Assembly (NCBI GenBank): GCA_023229795.1
Contig: JALNYP010000005.1
Location: 38,549 to 88,863 of the forward strand
Direction of reading: 5' to 3'
Source: Syntrophobacterales bacterium
Lineage (GTDB): Bacteria > Desulfobacterota > Desulfobaccia > Desulfobaccales > 0-14-0-80-60-11
Length of the DNA stretch: 50,315 nt
Below the pieces are notes generated by a model, which worked only from the letters and a program-made list of their open reading frames with translations, had not been told where the DNA came from and ran no database searches. Shown piece after piece: positions 8,052-15,524 of the stretch (the stretch's first letter is position 1; each line of letters begins with the position of its first letter). Both the position numbers and the translations under genes were made by a program.

Positions 8052-8103
8052 TGATGCACTTTAGCGATTCCCGGAGCACCGGGCCCGTGTCCGGGCTTTG
8101 TCC

Positions 8104-8132
8104 TTGACACTGTCCGGATTTTTAGGTAGTTT
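8104..8132 (+). promoter_or_regulatory. Candidate sigma-70 promoter for the mla operon
   Basis: A perfect TTGACA at 8104-8109, a 17-base spacer and TAGTTT at 8127-8132 as a weak -10 box. It lies 85 bases upstream of the mlaE start and points into the operon. Confidence 0.45.
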
Positions 8133-8216
8133 TAGCCAGTTGTAAACTATGGGCGGCTTACGTGGTCAGGTTCCCCCTCTTTAGGCACTCTTTGGCGTGA
8201 TCATAGGGCGAAGCTG

Positions 8217-9002
8217 GTGAAAGAAGGCTTGTTCTACCGGGCCGGCCATCAAACGATGGCCTTTATCGACTACATGGGGGAATTATTCCTCTTTCTGGTC
8301 GATGCCTGCCGCAGCCTGAAGCGTCCGCCCTGGTTCATCCGGGAAATCATCGCGCAGATGTACCACCTGGGGGTGAAATCCTTCATTCTGGTGGCGGTGG
8401 CGTCGTTTTCGGTGGGTCTAGTTCTGGCCATGCAGGGCATTACGGTTTTGAAAATGTTCGGCGCGACCAACTATATCGCCACCAGCGTCGCCTTTACCTT
8501 CGTACGCGGCCTGGGTCCCTTGCTGGCCGGCATCATGCTGGCCTCCCGAGGGGGCGCCGGGATGGGGGCCGAGTTGGGGTCCATGCGGGTGACCCATCAG
8601 ATCGACGCCCTTACGGTCTCCGCAGTCAACCCCATAAAATATCTGGTGGTCACCAGAATCGTGGCCTGCATGTTGGTCCTGCCGCTGTTGACCGTGGCCG
8701 CCAATCTTATCGGCATCCTGGGCGGCATGCTCATCGGCGTGACCCAGGTGGGTATAACCGCCACCTACTACTACACCCTGACTGTCAAATATCTCACTCT
8801 GCGGGATATACTGCCGGGGATCGGCAAGACCGCGGTCTTCGGCATGATTGTGGGCGCGGTGTCGTGTTACCACGGCTATAACACGGAGCACGGCACCTTT
8901 GGAGTGGGCCAGGCCACCAAGACTTCGGTGGTGGCTTCCATCATTTTGATACTGATTGCCGATGTCTTTCTCACCAAGCTTACCTTACTCATCTGGCCCT
9001 GA
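8217..9002 (+). CDS. mlaE: MlaE-type ABC transporter permease
   Basis: 261 residues, usual MlaE length. Permease of the ABC system that moves phospholipids between inner and outer membranes. Hydrophobic helices are clear from residue 50 on, and the family core is visible: SFSVGLVLAMQG near 62, FVRGLGPLLAGIMLASRGGAGMGAELGSMRV near 98-128 and QIDAL near 131, the EQIDAL-like coupling region. Start GTG 8217 follows AGGGCGAAG; a later ATG would give MAFIDYMG. The next gene mlaF overlaps its end, indicating tight co-translation. No mlaB or mlaC is in the window. Confidence 0.93.
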   Translation: MKEGLFYRAGHQTMAFIDYMGELFLFLVDACRSLKRPPWFIREIIAQMYHLGVKSFILVAVASFSVGLVLAMQGITVLKMFGATNYIATSVAFTFVRGLGPLLAGIMLASRGGAGMGAELGSMRVTHQIDALTVSAVNPIKYLVVTRIVACMLVLPLLTVAANLIGILGGMLIGVTQVGITATYYYTLTVKYLTLRDILPGIGKTAVFGMIVGAVSCYHGYNTEHGTFGVGQATKTSVVASIILILIADVFLTKLTLLIWP

Positions 9003-9792
9003 GGCCGGAGAAGCAGCGCCCCGGGGCATCCCGGCGGGCCGCCCCCTGATCTCTTTTCGGGGCGTCCTCAAGGCGTTCGGCGAGAAACAGGTCCTCGCCG
9101 GAGTGGATTTGGATATCTACCCGGGGGAGACCATGGTGATCCTGGGCCGCAGCGGCTCCGGCAAGACCGTACTGACCAGTATGCTGGTGGGGCTGAATAA
9201 CCCGGATGCCGGCAGTATCAAAGTGGAGGACACGGAAATCACCGAGTTTTCTACAGACAACGACTGGCAAGGGCTGCGCCTGAAGACTGGCTACCTTTTT
9301 CAGGGGTCGGCGCTGTATGATTCCATGACTGTGGGGGAAAATGTGGCCTTCCCTTTGGTGCAGCACACCGATCTGGAATTCGCGGAAATCGAGCGGCGGG
9401 TGGCCGAGAAACTGGGCCAGGTGGGGTTGGCCGGGGTGGAGCCCCTGGAGCCCACGGAACTCTCCGGCGGCATGCAGCGCCGGGCCGCACTGGCCCGAAG
9501 TCTGGCCCTGGACCCCCAGATCATTATTTATGACGAGCCCACTTCAGGCCTGGACCCCATCACCGGGGATGAGATCGGCCATCTGATCCGCACCATGCAG
9601 CGGACCCTGAAGGTCACCTCCATCGTGGTGACCCACGACCTGCGCCTGACGCAGTTGGTGGCGGACCGGCTGGCTCTCCTGGATGATGGCCAGTGGGCCT
9701 TCCAGGGGACCTATGAGGAATTCTTGCGCTCCACCCATCCCGAAGTCTTGCGCTTCCTCCACCGCGAGACCCAGGGAGAGGCGACTACATGA
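8962..9792 (+). CDS. mlaF: MlaF-type ABC transporter ATP-binding protein
   Basis: 276 residues from ATG 8962; an in-frame TTG at 8956 is an alternative. The start overlaps mlaE by 41 bases. Walker A GRSGSGKT near residue 61, Q-loop FQGSALYDSMTV near 112, signature ELSGGMQRRAALARSL near 168 and Walker B IIIYDEPTSGLDP near 190 with the H-loop VVTHD. The QGSALYDS wording is typical of MlaF rather than of other importers. It energises MlaE-mediated lipid movement at the inner membrane. The first 28 residues precede the conserved fold and may be untranslated if a later start is used, but no good alternative start is present. Confidence 0.93.
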   Translation: MSFSPSLPYSSGPEAGEAAPRGIPAGRPLISFRGVLKAFGEKQVLAGVDLDIYPGETMVILGRSGSGKTVLTSMLVGLNNPDAGSIKVEDTEITEFSTDNDWQGLRLKTGYLFQGSALYDSMTVGENVAFPLVQHTDLEFAEIERRVAEKLGQVGLAGVEPLEPTELSGGMQRRAALARSLALDPQIIIYDEPTSGLDPITGDEIGHLIRTMQRTLKVTSIVVTHDLRLTQLVADRLALLDDGQWAFQGTYEEFLRSTHPEVLRFLHRETQGEATT

Positions 9793-10799
9793 TTGCGCGT
9801 AAATATGAAACCGTGGTGGGCATTTTTGTCGTGGCGTCGCTGGCGGCTCTTTTGGTTATGGTCCTGATCGTGGCCCGGCAGGAGGGCCTGTTTGAGGAGT
9901 ACGTCCAATACCGGGCTATCTTCAAAAATGTCAGCGGTCTCAAGACCGGCTCCGAGGTACATCTGGCCGGGGTCACCGTGGGCAACGTCCTCAACACCGC
10001 CATCAACCCCGATGGCAACATCGTGGTCACCTTTCAGGTCTCCAAGAAGTACAGCGACCGGATTCGCCGGGATTCCAGGGCCACGATCGGCTTCATGGGG
10101 CTTTTGGGCGAAAAGAGTCTGGACCTCACTCCGGGGTCGCTGAACCTAGCGGTTATTCCCCCGGAGGGTATCATCCCCTCGGTGGAGCCTCTGGATATCA
10201 CCTCACTACTCTCCAGGGCGGCCCCCAGCTTGGAGGACCTGCAGAAAGTCCTCACCAACCTGGTAGCCATCACTGAAAGCTTGGGCGGGCCGGAGGGTGA
10301 TTTTAAAAAGATCATGAGCGACCTGAGAGAGATTGTCGGCAAGATCAACAACGGCAAGGGGACGTTAGGGATGTTGGTCAATGATGCCGCCCTGTATCGG
10401 GAAACCACCCAGACGGTGGGGACGGCCAAAAAGATCTTGATCGACTTCGATCAAAATATTTTTGCGGCCTTCAAAGTCAATCCCCCTGAGTTCAAGCAAG
10501 GAGTGCAACAGACCGCCGAGAATTTCCGCACCACCATAGCCAAAGCCTCCGAAGCCGCCGGCCATCTGCAGGCGGCCAGCAGCCGGCTGCCGGAGATCTT
10601 GAAAAAATTGGATGCCTTCCTGACCAATTTGGATAAGGCGGGCAAGGGCCTGCCGGGATTGGTGAGCCAGGGAGAAACGACGCTCAGCGATTTTGACACG
10701 ACGACCAAGGCAATGCAGAAGTCCTGGCTGCTGCGCCGCTATGTGCCTCAACCCCAGGAACATACCATCCGGTTGGATGCGGATCCAGGGAAGGATTAG
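9789..10799 (+). CDS. mlaD: MCE-domain lipid-binding protein MlaD
   Basis: 336 residues, longer than the roughly 180 of E. coli MlaD. ATG overlaps the mlaF stop (ATGA). One N-terminal transmembrane helix (residues 8-29) and then one MCE domain (about 38-115) with YRAIFKNVSGLKTGSEVHLAGVTVG. The remaining 200 residues are helical, as in the longer MCE proteins that extend as periplasmic needles, with heptad-like stretches near 155-215 and 230-290. It is the substrate-contacting subunit of the MlaEFD complex. The long C-terminal helix suggests a tube reaching toward the outer membrane; that is inference. Confidence 0.92.
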   Translation: MIARKYETVVGIFVVASLAALLVMVLIVARQEGLFEEYVQYRAIFKNVSGLKTGSEVHLAGVTVGNVLNTAINPDGNIVVTFQVSKKYSDRIRRDSRATIGFMGLLGEKSLDLTPGSLNLAVIPPEGIIPSVEPLDITSLLSRAAPSLEDLQKVLTNLVAITESLGGPEGDFKKIMSDLREIVGKINNGKGTLGMLVNDAALYRETTQTVGTAKKILIDFDQNIFAAFKVNPPEFKQGVQQTAENFRTTIAKASEAAGHLQAASSRLPEILKKLDAFLTNLDKAGKGLPGLVSQGETTLSDFDTTTKAMQKSWLLRRYVPQPQEHTIRLDADPGKD

Positions 10800-10801
10800 G
10801 C

Positions 10802-11650
10802 GTGAGCTGCAGAAGGCATTGGCTGTGGGTGCTGGTCCTGGTGCTGGGTTGCGGCGGGCCCGCCGCAACGACCGTGGACCTGAAGAAGCAGGCGATTGCC
10901 TTCAATGAGGCCGGGTACGTGTATTACCGGGAGAGCCGCTTTAACCTGGCCCGGGAAAAGTTCGAAAAGGCCCTGGCCTCCAATCGCCTCATAGACCGCC
11001 GGGAAGGCATCGCCTCCAACCTCAACAACCTGGGGGCCATTGCCCGGGAACAGGGAGAGTTGAAGGAGGCCATTGCTTATTTTCAGGAAGCCCTGGTCGT
11101 GAATCGCCAACTCCATGATCCCGCCGCGCTCTCTGAAACCCTGAACAATCTGGGCCTGGTTTACCAATCCCAGGGCAACCTGCGGGAGGCCCAGACCGCC
11201 TACCTGGAGGCCCTGGAGCAAGCCCGGCAGCTGCCGCCGGGATCGCTGCTGGCCCTGTCCCTGAGCCATTTGGGGGATGTAGCCCGGGCCCGGAAAGACT
11301 ACATGCTGGCCCTGAATTATTATCACCAGGCCATCAAGGCCGACGAAGCCGCCAAAGACCCCCGGGGCCGGGCCATGCACCTGGAGCGCCTGGGGCGGAC
11401 CTTTCTGGACCTAAAGGATTACGACCGGGCCACCACGTATCTCAAGGAGGCCCTGGAAGACTGCCGCCGCCTCCAGGATACCGAGGGCATTGCCAACGCC
11501 CTCAAGGGCCTGACGCTCGTGGCCCTGGGCCGGGGCGACCGCCAGGAAGCCCGGCTCAACGGCAGCCTTCTGCTGGGACTGTACCAGTCCCGGGGCCAGG
11601 AGCAGGAAGCCAGGGAGTTGGAAAAGATGTTACAGCGGGCCGGGCTCTGA
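10802..11650 (+). CDS. TPR-repeat lipoprotein
   Basis: 282 residues starting at GTG two bases after the mlaD stop. The N-terminus MSCRRHWLWVLVLVLGCGG is a lipoprotein signal with lipobox VLGC, cleavage before Cys17. The rest is made of five or six tetratricopeptide repeats (for example NLGAIAREQGELKEAIAYFQEAL, split by the usual W/L-G-Y-F-A-P pattern). TPRs bind other proteins. Its place as last gene of the mla operon suggests a periplasm-facing partner of the lipid transporter, perhaps in place of MlaC/MlaA, but this is only positional inference. Confidence 0.85.
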   Translation: MSCRRHWLWVLVLVLGCGGPAATTVDLKKQAIAFNEAGYVYYRESRFNLAREKFEKALASNRLIDRREGIASNLNNLGAIAREQGELKEAIAYFQEALVVNRQLHDPAALSETLNNLGLVYQSQGNLREAQTAYLEALEQARQLPPGSLLALSLSHLGDVARARKDYMLALNYYHQAIKADEAAKDPRGRAMHLERLGRTFLDLKDYDRATTYLKEALEDCRRLQDTEGIANALKGLTLVALGRGDRQEARLNGSLLLGLYQSRGQEQEARELEKMLQRAGL

Positions 11651-11761
11651 GAGCCTACCCCGACAGTAACGCCCGGCCCCTTCGGTTATGAGCCCGCCCA
11701 AAATATCTATTCAGGCCGTCGGTGATACAGCGCTCATGAGCCGGCCGACTATCCCTGGTGT

Positions 11762-12364
11762 ATGATGCCTCTGCTTCTGCATCTGATCAAGAGCTACGGC
11801 TACGCGGGGGTGTTTGCCTCGCTGATGCTGGGGATGTTCGGCTTGCCGATCCCGGACGAAACCATTATGGCTTTCTCTGGCTTCCTGGTCTCCAAACACT
11901 ACTTCCACCCAGTTCCGACCTTCCTGGTGGCCTATCTGGGCAGTATCTTCGGCATCACCATCAACTACTTGGTGGGCCGCCGCATCGGCCTGCCCCTGCT
12001 GCACCGATACGGCCGGTACATTCACGTCAACCCGGAAAAATTGCAGCAGGCCCATCAATGGTACGAGAAATACGGAAAGTGGAGCCTGGCCGGGGGTTAT
12101 TTCCTTCCGGGGCTGCGGCATTTAGCCGCGTTTTTCGCCGGGGTGTCCGGTCTGGAATACCGCCAGTTTGCCCTTTTTACCTATACCGGCGGCTTGCTCT
12201 GGGTGGTTAGTTTTCTGGCGCTGGGGTACTTCCTGGGGGAAGAATGGCACTTGATTATGCCCCAAATCGAGACCTACCTCTGGATCCTGGCCGCGGCCGT
12301 GGTTTTCGTGGGGTTCTGCTTTTTCTTGATTTTCAAATTCCGCCGCCGGAATCGGATCGCTTGA
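11762..12364 (+). CDS. DedA-family membrane protein
   Basis: 200 residues. DedA/SNARE-associated (VTT-domain) pattern: the re-entrant region GMFGLPIPDETIMAFSGFL near residue 24, GSIFGITINYLVGRRIG near 61, and the signature GGYFLPGLRHLAAFFAGVSGLEYRQF near 110, where the family has RFxPxxR. Several hydrophobic helices, including a C-terminal one ending in the positive KFRRRNR tail. DedA proteins are implicated in flipping polyprenyl-phosphate or phospholipid carriers. Start is ATG 11762 (next codon also ATG); no strong Shine-Dalgarno. Confidence 0.9.
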   Translation: MMPLLLHLIKSYGYAGVFASLMLGMFGLPIPDETIMAFSGFLVSKHYFHPVPTFLVAYLGSIFGITINYLVGRRIGLPLLHRYGRYIHVNPEKLQQAHQWYEKYGKWSLAGGYFLPGLRHLAAFFAGVSGLEYRQFALFTYTGGLLWVVSFLALGYFLGEEWHLIMPQIETYLWILAAAVVFVGFCFFLIFKFRRRNRIA

Positions 12365-12426
12365 ATAGAGCCGCGGCCGCATGAGGTTTTTAGAAAAAAT
12401 CGTAAGCCGCAATAGTAGAGGAATTA

Positions 12427-12783
12427 ATGAACACTCAGTTAGATGTGGGCGCCAGGATCTACCGCCCGGTCCGATGGGCGGCAAGCCCGGAAGGCCTGCG
12501 GATGGCGCTGGCAACTCCCGCTATCCAAGACTTCGGCGACGGTACTGCCATGCTCAGGGCCGTGCCCCAAACGGAATTTCTGCCTGACTGGCTGGCGGTG
12601 GACTGGGAGACGCCCGGCGGCCGGGTCTGCGTCTGCGACGAGCCTATTCCGGCGGACTGGACCTATTTCGATGTGCTCTTTGCGGATGTCAACTTTGTGG
12701 CGGTCTCCCCGGTGGCCGGGGATATGGAAGAACTGCGACAAAAACACCTGAAGGCCGCGAGCCGGGGGGAGGGAGGGCCTTGA
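12427..12783 (+). CDS. Small hypothetical protein
   Basis: 118 residues; not recognised. The start is supported by GAGGAA six bases upstream. The protein is acidic and soluble with no membrane segment: VGARIYRPVRWAASPEGLRMAL near the start, then two strands with PGGRVCVCDEPIPADWTYFDVLFADVNFVAVSP, and a short basic tail. The codon use matches the GC-rich neighbourhood. It sits 63 bases after the DedA gene and before a palindromic repeat. Confidence 0.65.
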   Translation: MNTQLDVGARIYRPVRWAASPEGLRMALATPAIQDFGDGTAMLRAVPQTEFLPDWLAVDWETPGGRVCVCDEPIPADWTYFDVLFADVNFVAVSPVAGDMEELRQKHLKAASRGEGGP

Positions 12784-12795
12784 TAAGTCTGTGCA

Positions 12796-12818
12796 GCCGC
12801 AGGCTAAAAGCCTGCGGC
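12796..12818. repeat. REP-type palindrome (GCCGCAGGCT...)
   Basis: A perfect 10-base-pair palindrome with loop AAA, followed by TACC. The same unit recurs at 32133-32156 with one difference. It lies 12 bases after the stop of the small hypothetical gene. Confidence 0.75.
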
Positions 12819-12952
12819 TACCAAAAACAAGACTCCTGCGAGTATTACTCTCGGTAAAACTTCTCTTCATCCTTCACATTGGTGCATTAGCGCGGTATAA
12901 TCGCCCCCGCAGTTAGCGTTGCGTCCTTTTAAAATTCCAGATCGGAGGCTCT

Positions 12953-13309
12953 ATGAGCAAATTTCTCTTTGTCCTGACCCGGGGTCCGGAAGACCCCACC
13001 CGGGCGGTGCGCTGCTTCCAGTTCGCCAAGATCGCCGCGGACAAAGGCCACGACGTCACGGTATTTCTGGTGGACGACGCCGCCTATTTCGCCAACCTGT
13101 CCCTCACCGAGCGGGTCAAGGCCCCCACCGGGGACGAACTCATCACCTACTGGAAGTTCCTGGTGGAGAAAAAAGCCACCATCCTGGTATGCAAACCCTG
13201 CGCCGAAACCCGGATGATTGGCGCGGACGACCTGCCCCCGGGCACGGCCATCGGCACCGGCCTTACCCTCATCGACCTGGCTGCGGAGTCCAAGGTGTTT
13301 ACGTTCTAA
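12953..13309 (+). CDS. DsrE-family sulfur-relay-type protein
   Basis: 118 residues, usual DsrE/YchN length. The fold pattern is visible: FLFVLTRGPEDPTRAVRCFQFAKIAADKGHDVTVFLVDDAAYF, and a cysteine pair in VCKPCAETRMIG near residue 82-85, where DsrE-like proteins carry the reactive cysteine. Members move sulfur or act as small redox proteins; the exact reaction here is unknown. GGAGG lies seven bases before ATG. The 3' end overlaps the convergent YkgJ-type gene by 11 bases. Confidence 0.88.
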   Translation: MSKFLFVLTRGPEDPTRAVRCFQFAKIAADKGHDVTVFLVDDAAYFANLSLTERVKAPTGDELITYWKFLVEKKATILVCKPCAETRMIGADDLPPGTAIGTGLTLIDLAAESKVFTF

Positions 13310-14048
13310 ACACTTCCTCCCCGCTTATCCAACTCTCTACCGGGTTTTCCTGGCTGAAAAAATCTTGCAGGGCCTGGGCCAGGCTGAGGGTGGCGGCTTG
13401 GCAGCCCATCTCCCGGCAGCCCTCCAGGACGCCGGCGCTCACCGAGACCGCGATCTCGTGGCGGTGAGCGTAGTAGCTGCTGGCGGCCAGGCTGCCGGAC
13501 TCCAACTCCTGCTGGCAGCGGGCCGCGTCCAGGCCGTGCATGGCCCGGCACACCAGGGGCCGGATGGGATAAACCGAGCAGGTGCGCTTGGCCAACAACG
13601 GACAGGGAATCTGACGGCGCCGGGCGGCGATTTCGGCTTTGCCCTTCCCGGCGGTGAGTTGGAGGATGCGGTCCACGTGGCCGGAGAGCAGGTCTTGGGC
13701 GGCCTCGGGAAAATAGGCTTTGATATGGTGGCCGAGGAGCAACGCCTCCGGGGGGGTCAGTTCCACCTGGTTATAGCAGCAGGCATCGCAGCCGGCCTCA
13801 CAGGCGATGGGTTGGGGGAGCAGGTTTTCCGCTTCAAACCGGCCCACCAGGTGATCGGCCAGAAAAAAGGCGCTGGCCGCAATCTCCAGGGCGCGAGCCT
13901 CTGACCTGCCTTGATTGACGATCTGGATAACATTGTCCCGGGCCGCCCGGGCGATGCGGGCATCGACCGGGGTCACGGGCCGCGGCTCGGAGACGCCGCG
14001 GCTTTTCCGCGCTTGTTTGGCCATTTTTCTTCTCTGGGCGCGGTTCAT
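13299..14048 (-). CDS. YkgJ-type cysteine-cluster protein (copy 1)
   Basis: 249 residues. Cysteine pattern of the YkgJ/UPF0153 family, thought to bind zinc or iron-sulfur: CEAGCDACCYN near 84-92, CPLL near 146, CSVYPIRPLVCRAMHG near 153-166, and later EGCREMGC near 209. The N-terminus is basic and low-complexity (RAQRRKMAKQARKSRG). A paralogue sharing this layout lies just upstream at 14337-15041. The 5' region between them holds a 25-base inverted repeat pair. Function unknown; oxygen-sensitive metal centre proposed for the family. Confidence 0.88.
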   Translation of the reverse strand: MNRAQRRKMAKQARKSRGVSEPRPVTPVDARIARAARDNVIQIVNQGRSEARALEIAASAFFLADHLVGRFEAENLLPQPIACEAGCDACCYNQVELTPPEALLLGHHIKAYFPEAAQDLLSGHVDRILQLTAGKGKAEIAARRRQIPCPLLAKRTCSVYPIRPLVCRAMHGLDAARCQQELESGSLAASSYYAHRHEIAVSVSAGVLEGCREMGCQAATLSLAQALQDFFSQENPVESWISGEEVFRT

Positions 14049-14080
14049 ACCGGCAGCCTCCTCATTGCTAAGAATTATTC

Positions 14081-14155
14081 AGTGGCACAGGCCTCCGGCC
14101 TGTGAAGGTCAGGTACGGCAATCAGTTTTTTCACAGGCCAGAGGCCTGTGCCACT
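14081..14155. repeat. Inverted pair of 25-base REP-type units
   Basis: The unit at 14081-14105 (AGTGGCACAGGCCTCCGG...) is repeated inverted at 14131-14155 with 24 of 25 positions matching; the gap is 25 bases. Each half is itself a palindrome. A third copy lies inside a coding region at 34833-34857. Confidence 0.85.
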
Positions 14156-14227
14156 GATATCATGTCTTAATAACTATGTGAAACCTTCTTAAGCTCGACG
14201 GGTTTTTCAGCGCAGGATTCCCAAAGT

Positions 14228-14244
14228 GGTGGGCCGTGCCCACC
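14228..14244. repeat. GC palindrome (GGTGGGCCGTGCCCACC)
   Basis: A short palindrome 17 bases long in the same 288-base gap between the two YkgJ-type genes. Confidence 0.5.
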
Positions 14245-14336
14245 CTACAGGTGGCCGACCGCCATCCTAAACTTTGGTATCATCCGAACTCTCGGAGGGC
14301 AAGCTTTTTGATGTAAAGCATTGATGCAGCGTTGGC

Positions 14337-15041
14337 TTACCTGCGAAAAACCCGTTCGCCCCGGAGCCATTGTTCCACCGGGCTGGCAGCAGCAAAAAAA
14401 TCACGCAGCGCACTATCCAGGTCCAGGACCCCGGTTTGACAGCGGCTTTCCCAACAGCCGGTCTGCAGGCCGGAGCTGATGGACCAGATATACTCATAGC
14501 GGTGGGGGTAATATTCACCCGGCCCGAGCTGGCCCCGGAGCAGTTCCTGTTCGCAAGACTCCGTCGCCAAGGCGTGCATGGCCCGGCAGACCAGGGGCCT
14601 GACCTCGTACACCGAACACTTGCCGCGCTGCAGCAGGGGGCAGGGGAACTGCTGCCGCAGGCGGGCCATCTTTCTCTTACTCTTGCCGGCCTTGAGGTCA
14701 AGCGCCCGGCTCACCCCGGCCATTAAGGCGTCTCGTTCCGCTTGGGAGAAATTCCGGGCCACGTAGTGGCCGAGGAGCAGCGCCTCCGGCGGGGTCACCT
14801 CCACCTGGTTGAAACAGCAAAAGCCGCAGCCTGCCCGGCAGGCGATGGGGTGCGGCAGGCGGTTTTCGGACTCGAACCGGCTGATGAGATCATCGGCCAG
14901 GGCGGCGGCCCGGGAAGCCAGTTGCAGCGGCGCCTCCGCGGTCCGGCCGCCATTGAGGGTTTCAGCCACCAGGGCCTTGACCCGGTCCGCCAGGTCATGA
15001 TTGAGGAAATACAGGTGCTGCTGCTTGCCGAATAATTCCAT
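14337..15041 (-). CDS. YkgJ-type cysteine-cluster protein (copy 2)
   Basis: 234 residues, paralogue of the gene downstream. Shared motifs: CRAGCGFCCFN near 68-76, PPEALLLGH, CPLLQRGKCSVYEVRPLVCRAMH near 132-152, and a C-terminal LDLDSALRDFFAAASPVEQWL. The N-terminus differs from copy 1. No GGAGG is evident upstream of ATG 15041. It may have its own promoter in the 15042-15200 region; the pair likely arose by tandem duplication. Confidence 0.87.
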   Translation of the reverse strand: MELFGKQQHLYFLNHDLADRVKALVAETLNGGRTAEAPLQLASRAAALADDLISRFESENRLPHPIACRAGCGFCCFNQVEVTPPEALLLGHYVARNFSQAERDALMAGVSRALDLKAGKSKRKMARLRQQFPCPLLQRGKCSVYEVRPLVCRAMHALATESCEQELLRGQLGPGEYYPHRYEYIWSISSGLQTGCWESRCQTGVLDLDSALRDFFAAASPVEQWLRGERVFRR

Positions 15042-15135
15042 GGGACCTGGCTGATCTTATCTTCCTATTGATTAAGTTAGCATGTTGGTTAGCCGACTTC
15101 ACCAATTTTATAAGGAAATTGAAACCCTGCGAAAG

Positions 15136-15230
15136 ACCATTTTGGCATCCTGAGCGCAGCGAAGGATCTAGTATTTGCCTGTAGTTATGAGATTCTTCGT
15201 ACGCTTCGCTCCCTCAGAATGACAGGTGGG
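15136..15230. repeat. Imperfect inverted repeat element
   Basis: Arms GCATCCTGAGCGCAGCGAAG (from about 15145) and CTTCGTACGCTTCGCTCCCT (near 15194) contain complementary blocks (AGCGAAG/CTTCGCT, CTGAG/CTCAG, GGATCT/AGATTC). The wording resembles dispersed repeats known from many environmental genomes. Boundaries approximate. Confidence 0.5.
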
Positions 15231-15269
15231 GGATTTTCGCAGAGGTCTCAAGTTGAGTTGCGGTTGACT

Positions 15270-15452
15270 TATAGCGAATGCCAAAAGTCTTTTCCGTTAG
15301 GGCACATGCTCAAAAAACCAAAATCCCCCCTACCCCCCCTTTGTCAAAGGGGGGAACTACAAGGAATTGCTCCAAAAGTCCCCCTTTGAAAAAGGGGGAT
15401 TTAGGGGGATTTAAAAATCAGCAAGTGGAATGAATTTATGGCAAACGCTATA
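15270..15452. repeat. MITE-like nested element
   Basis: Outer ends TATAGCGAATGCCA (15270-15283) and TGGCAAACGCTATA (15439-15452) are inverted repeats matching at 12 of 14 positions. Inside, AAATCCCCCCTACCCCCCCT (from 15320) and its near complement GGGGGATTTAGGGGGATTT (15394-15412) flank a pair of inner hairpins built on CCCCCTTTG/CAAAGGGGG. No coding capacity, so it would move only in trans if it is a transposon relative. Confidence 0.6.
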
Positions 15453-15484
15453 GGAAAGTCCAGGGAAAACGATGCCGGCGCTAC

Positions 15485-15513
15485 TCGACACGCGGGGGAG
15501 GGCGGTATATAAT
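15485..15513 (+). promoter_or_regulatory. Strong sigma-70 promoter of the LivF-PaaK gene
   Basis: TCGACA (15485-15490), exactly 17 bases, then TATAAT (15508-15513). Predicted transcription start near 15520, only about five bases before the ATG at 15525, so the message would be nearly leaderless. Confidence 0.6.
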
Positions 15514-15524
15514 GCGAACTGACT

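Larger units (their letters stand above)
15042..15524. other. Gene-free region with nested palindromic repeats
   Basis: Between the divergent YkgJ-type gene and the LivF-PaaK gene there is no open frame of note. It holds an inverted element at 15136-15230, a nested MITE-like element at 15270-15452 and a strong promoter at 15485-15513. Confidence 0.7.

Noticed and set aside
7890..8216. Sigma-54 promoter for mla or the NifA-like gene
   Set aside because: No GG-N10-GC pair with good flanks was found.
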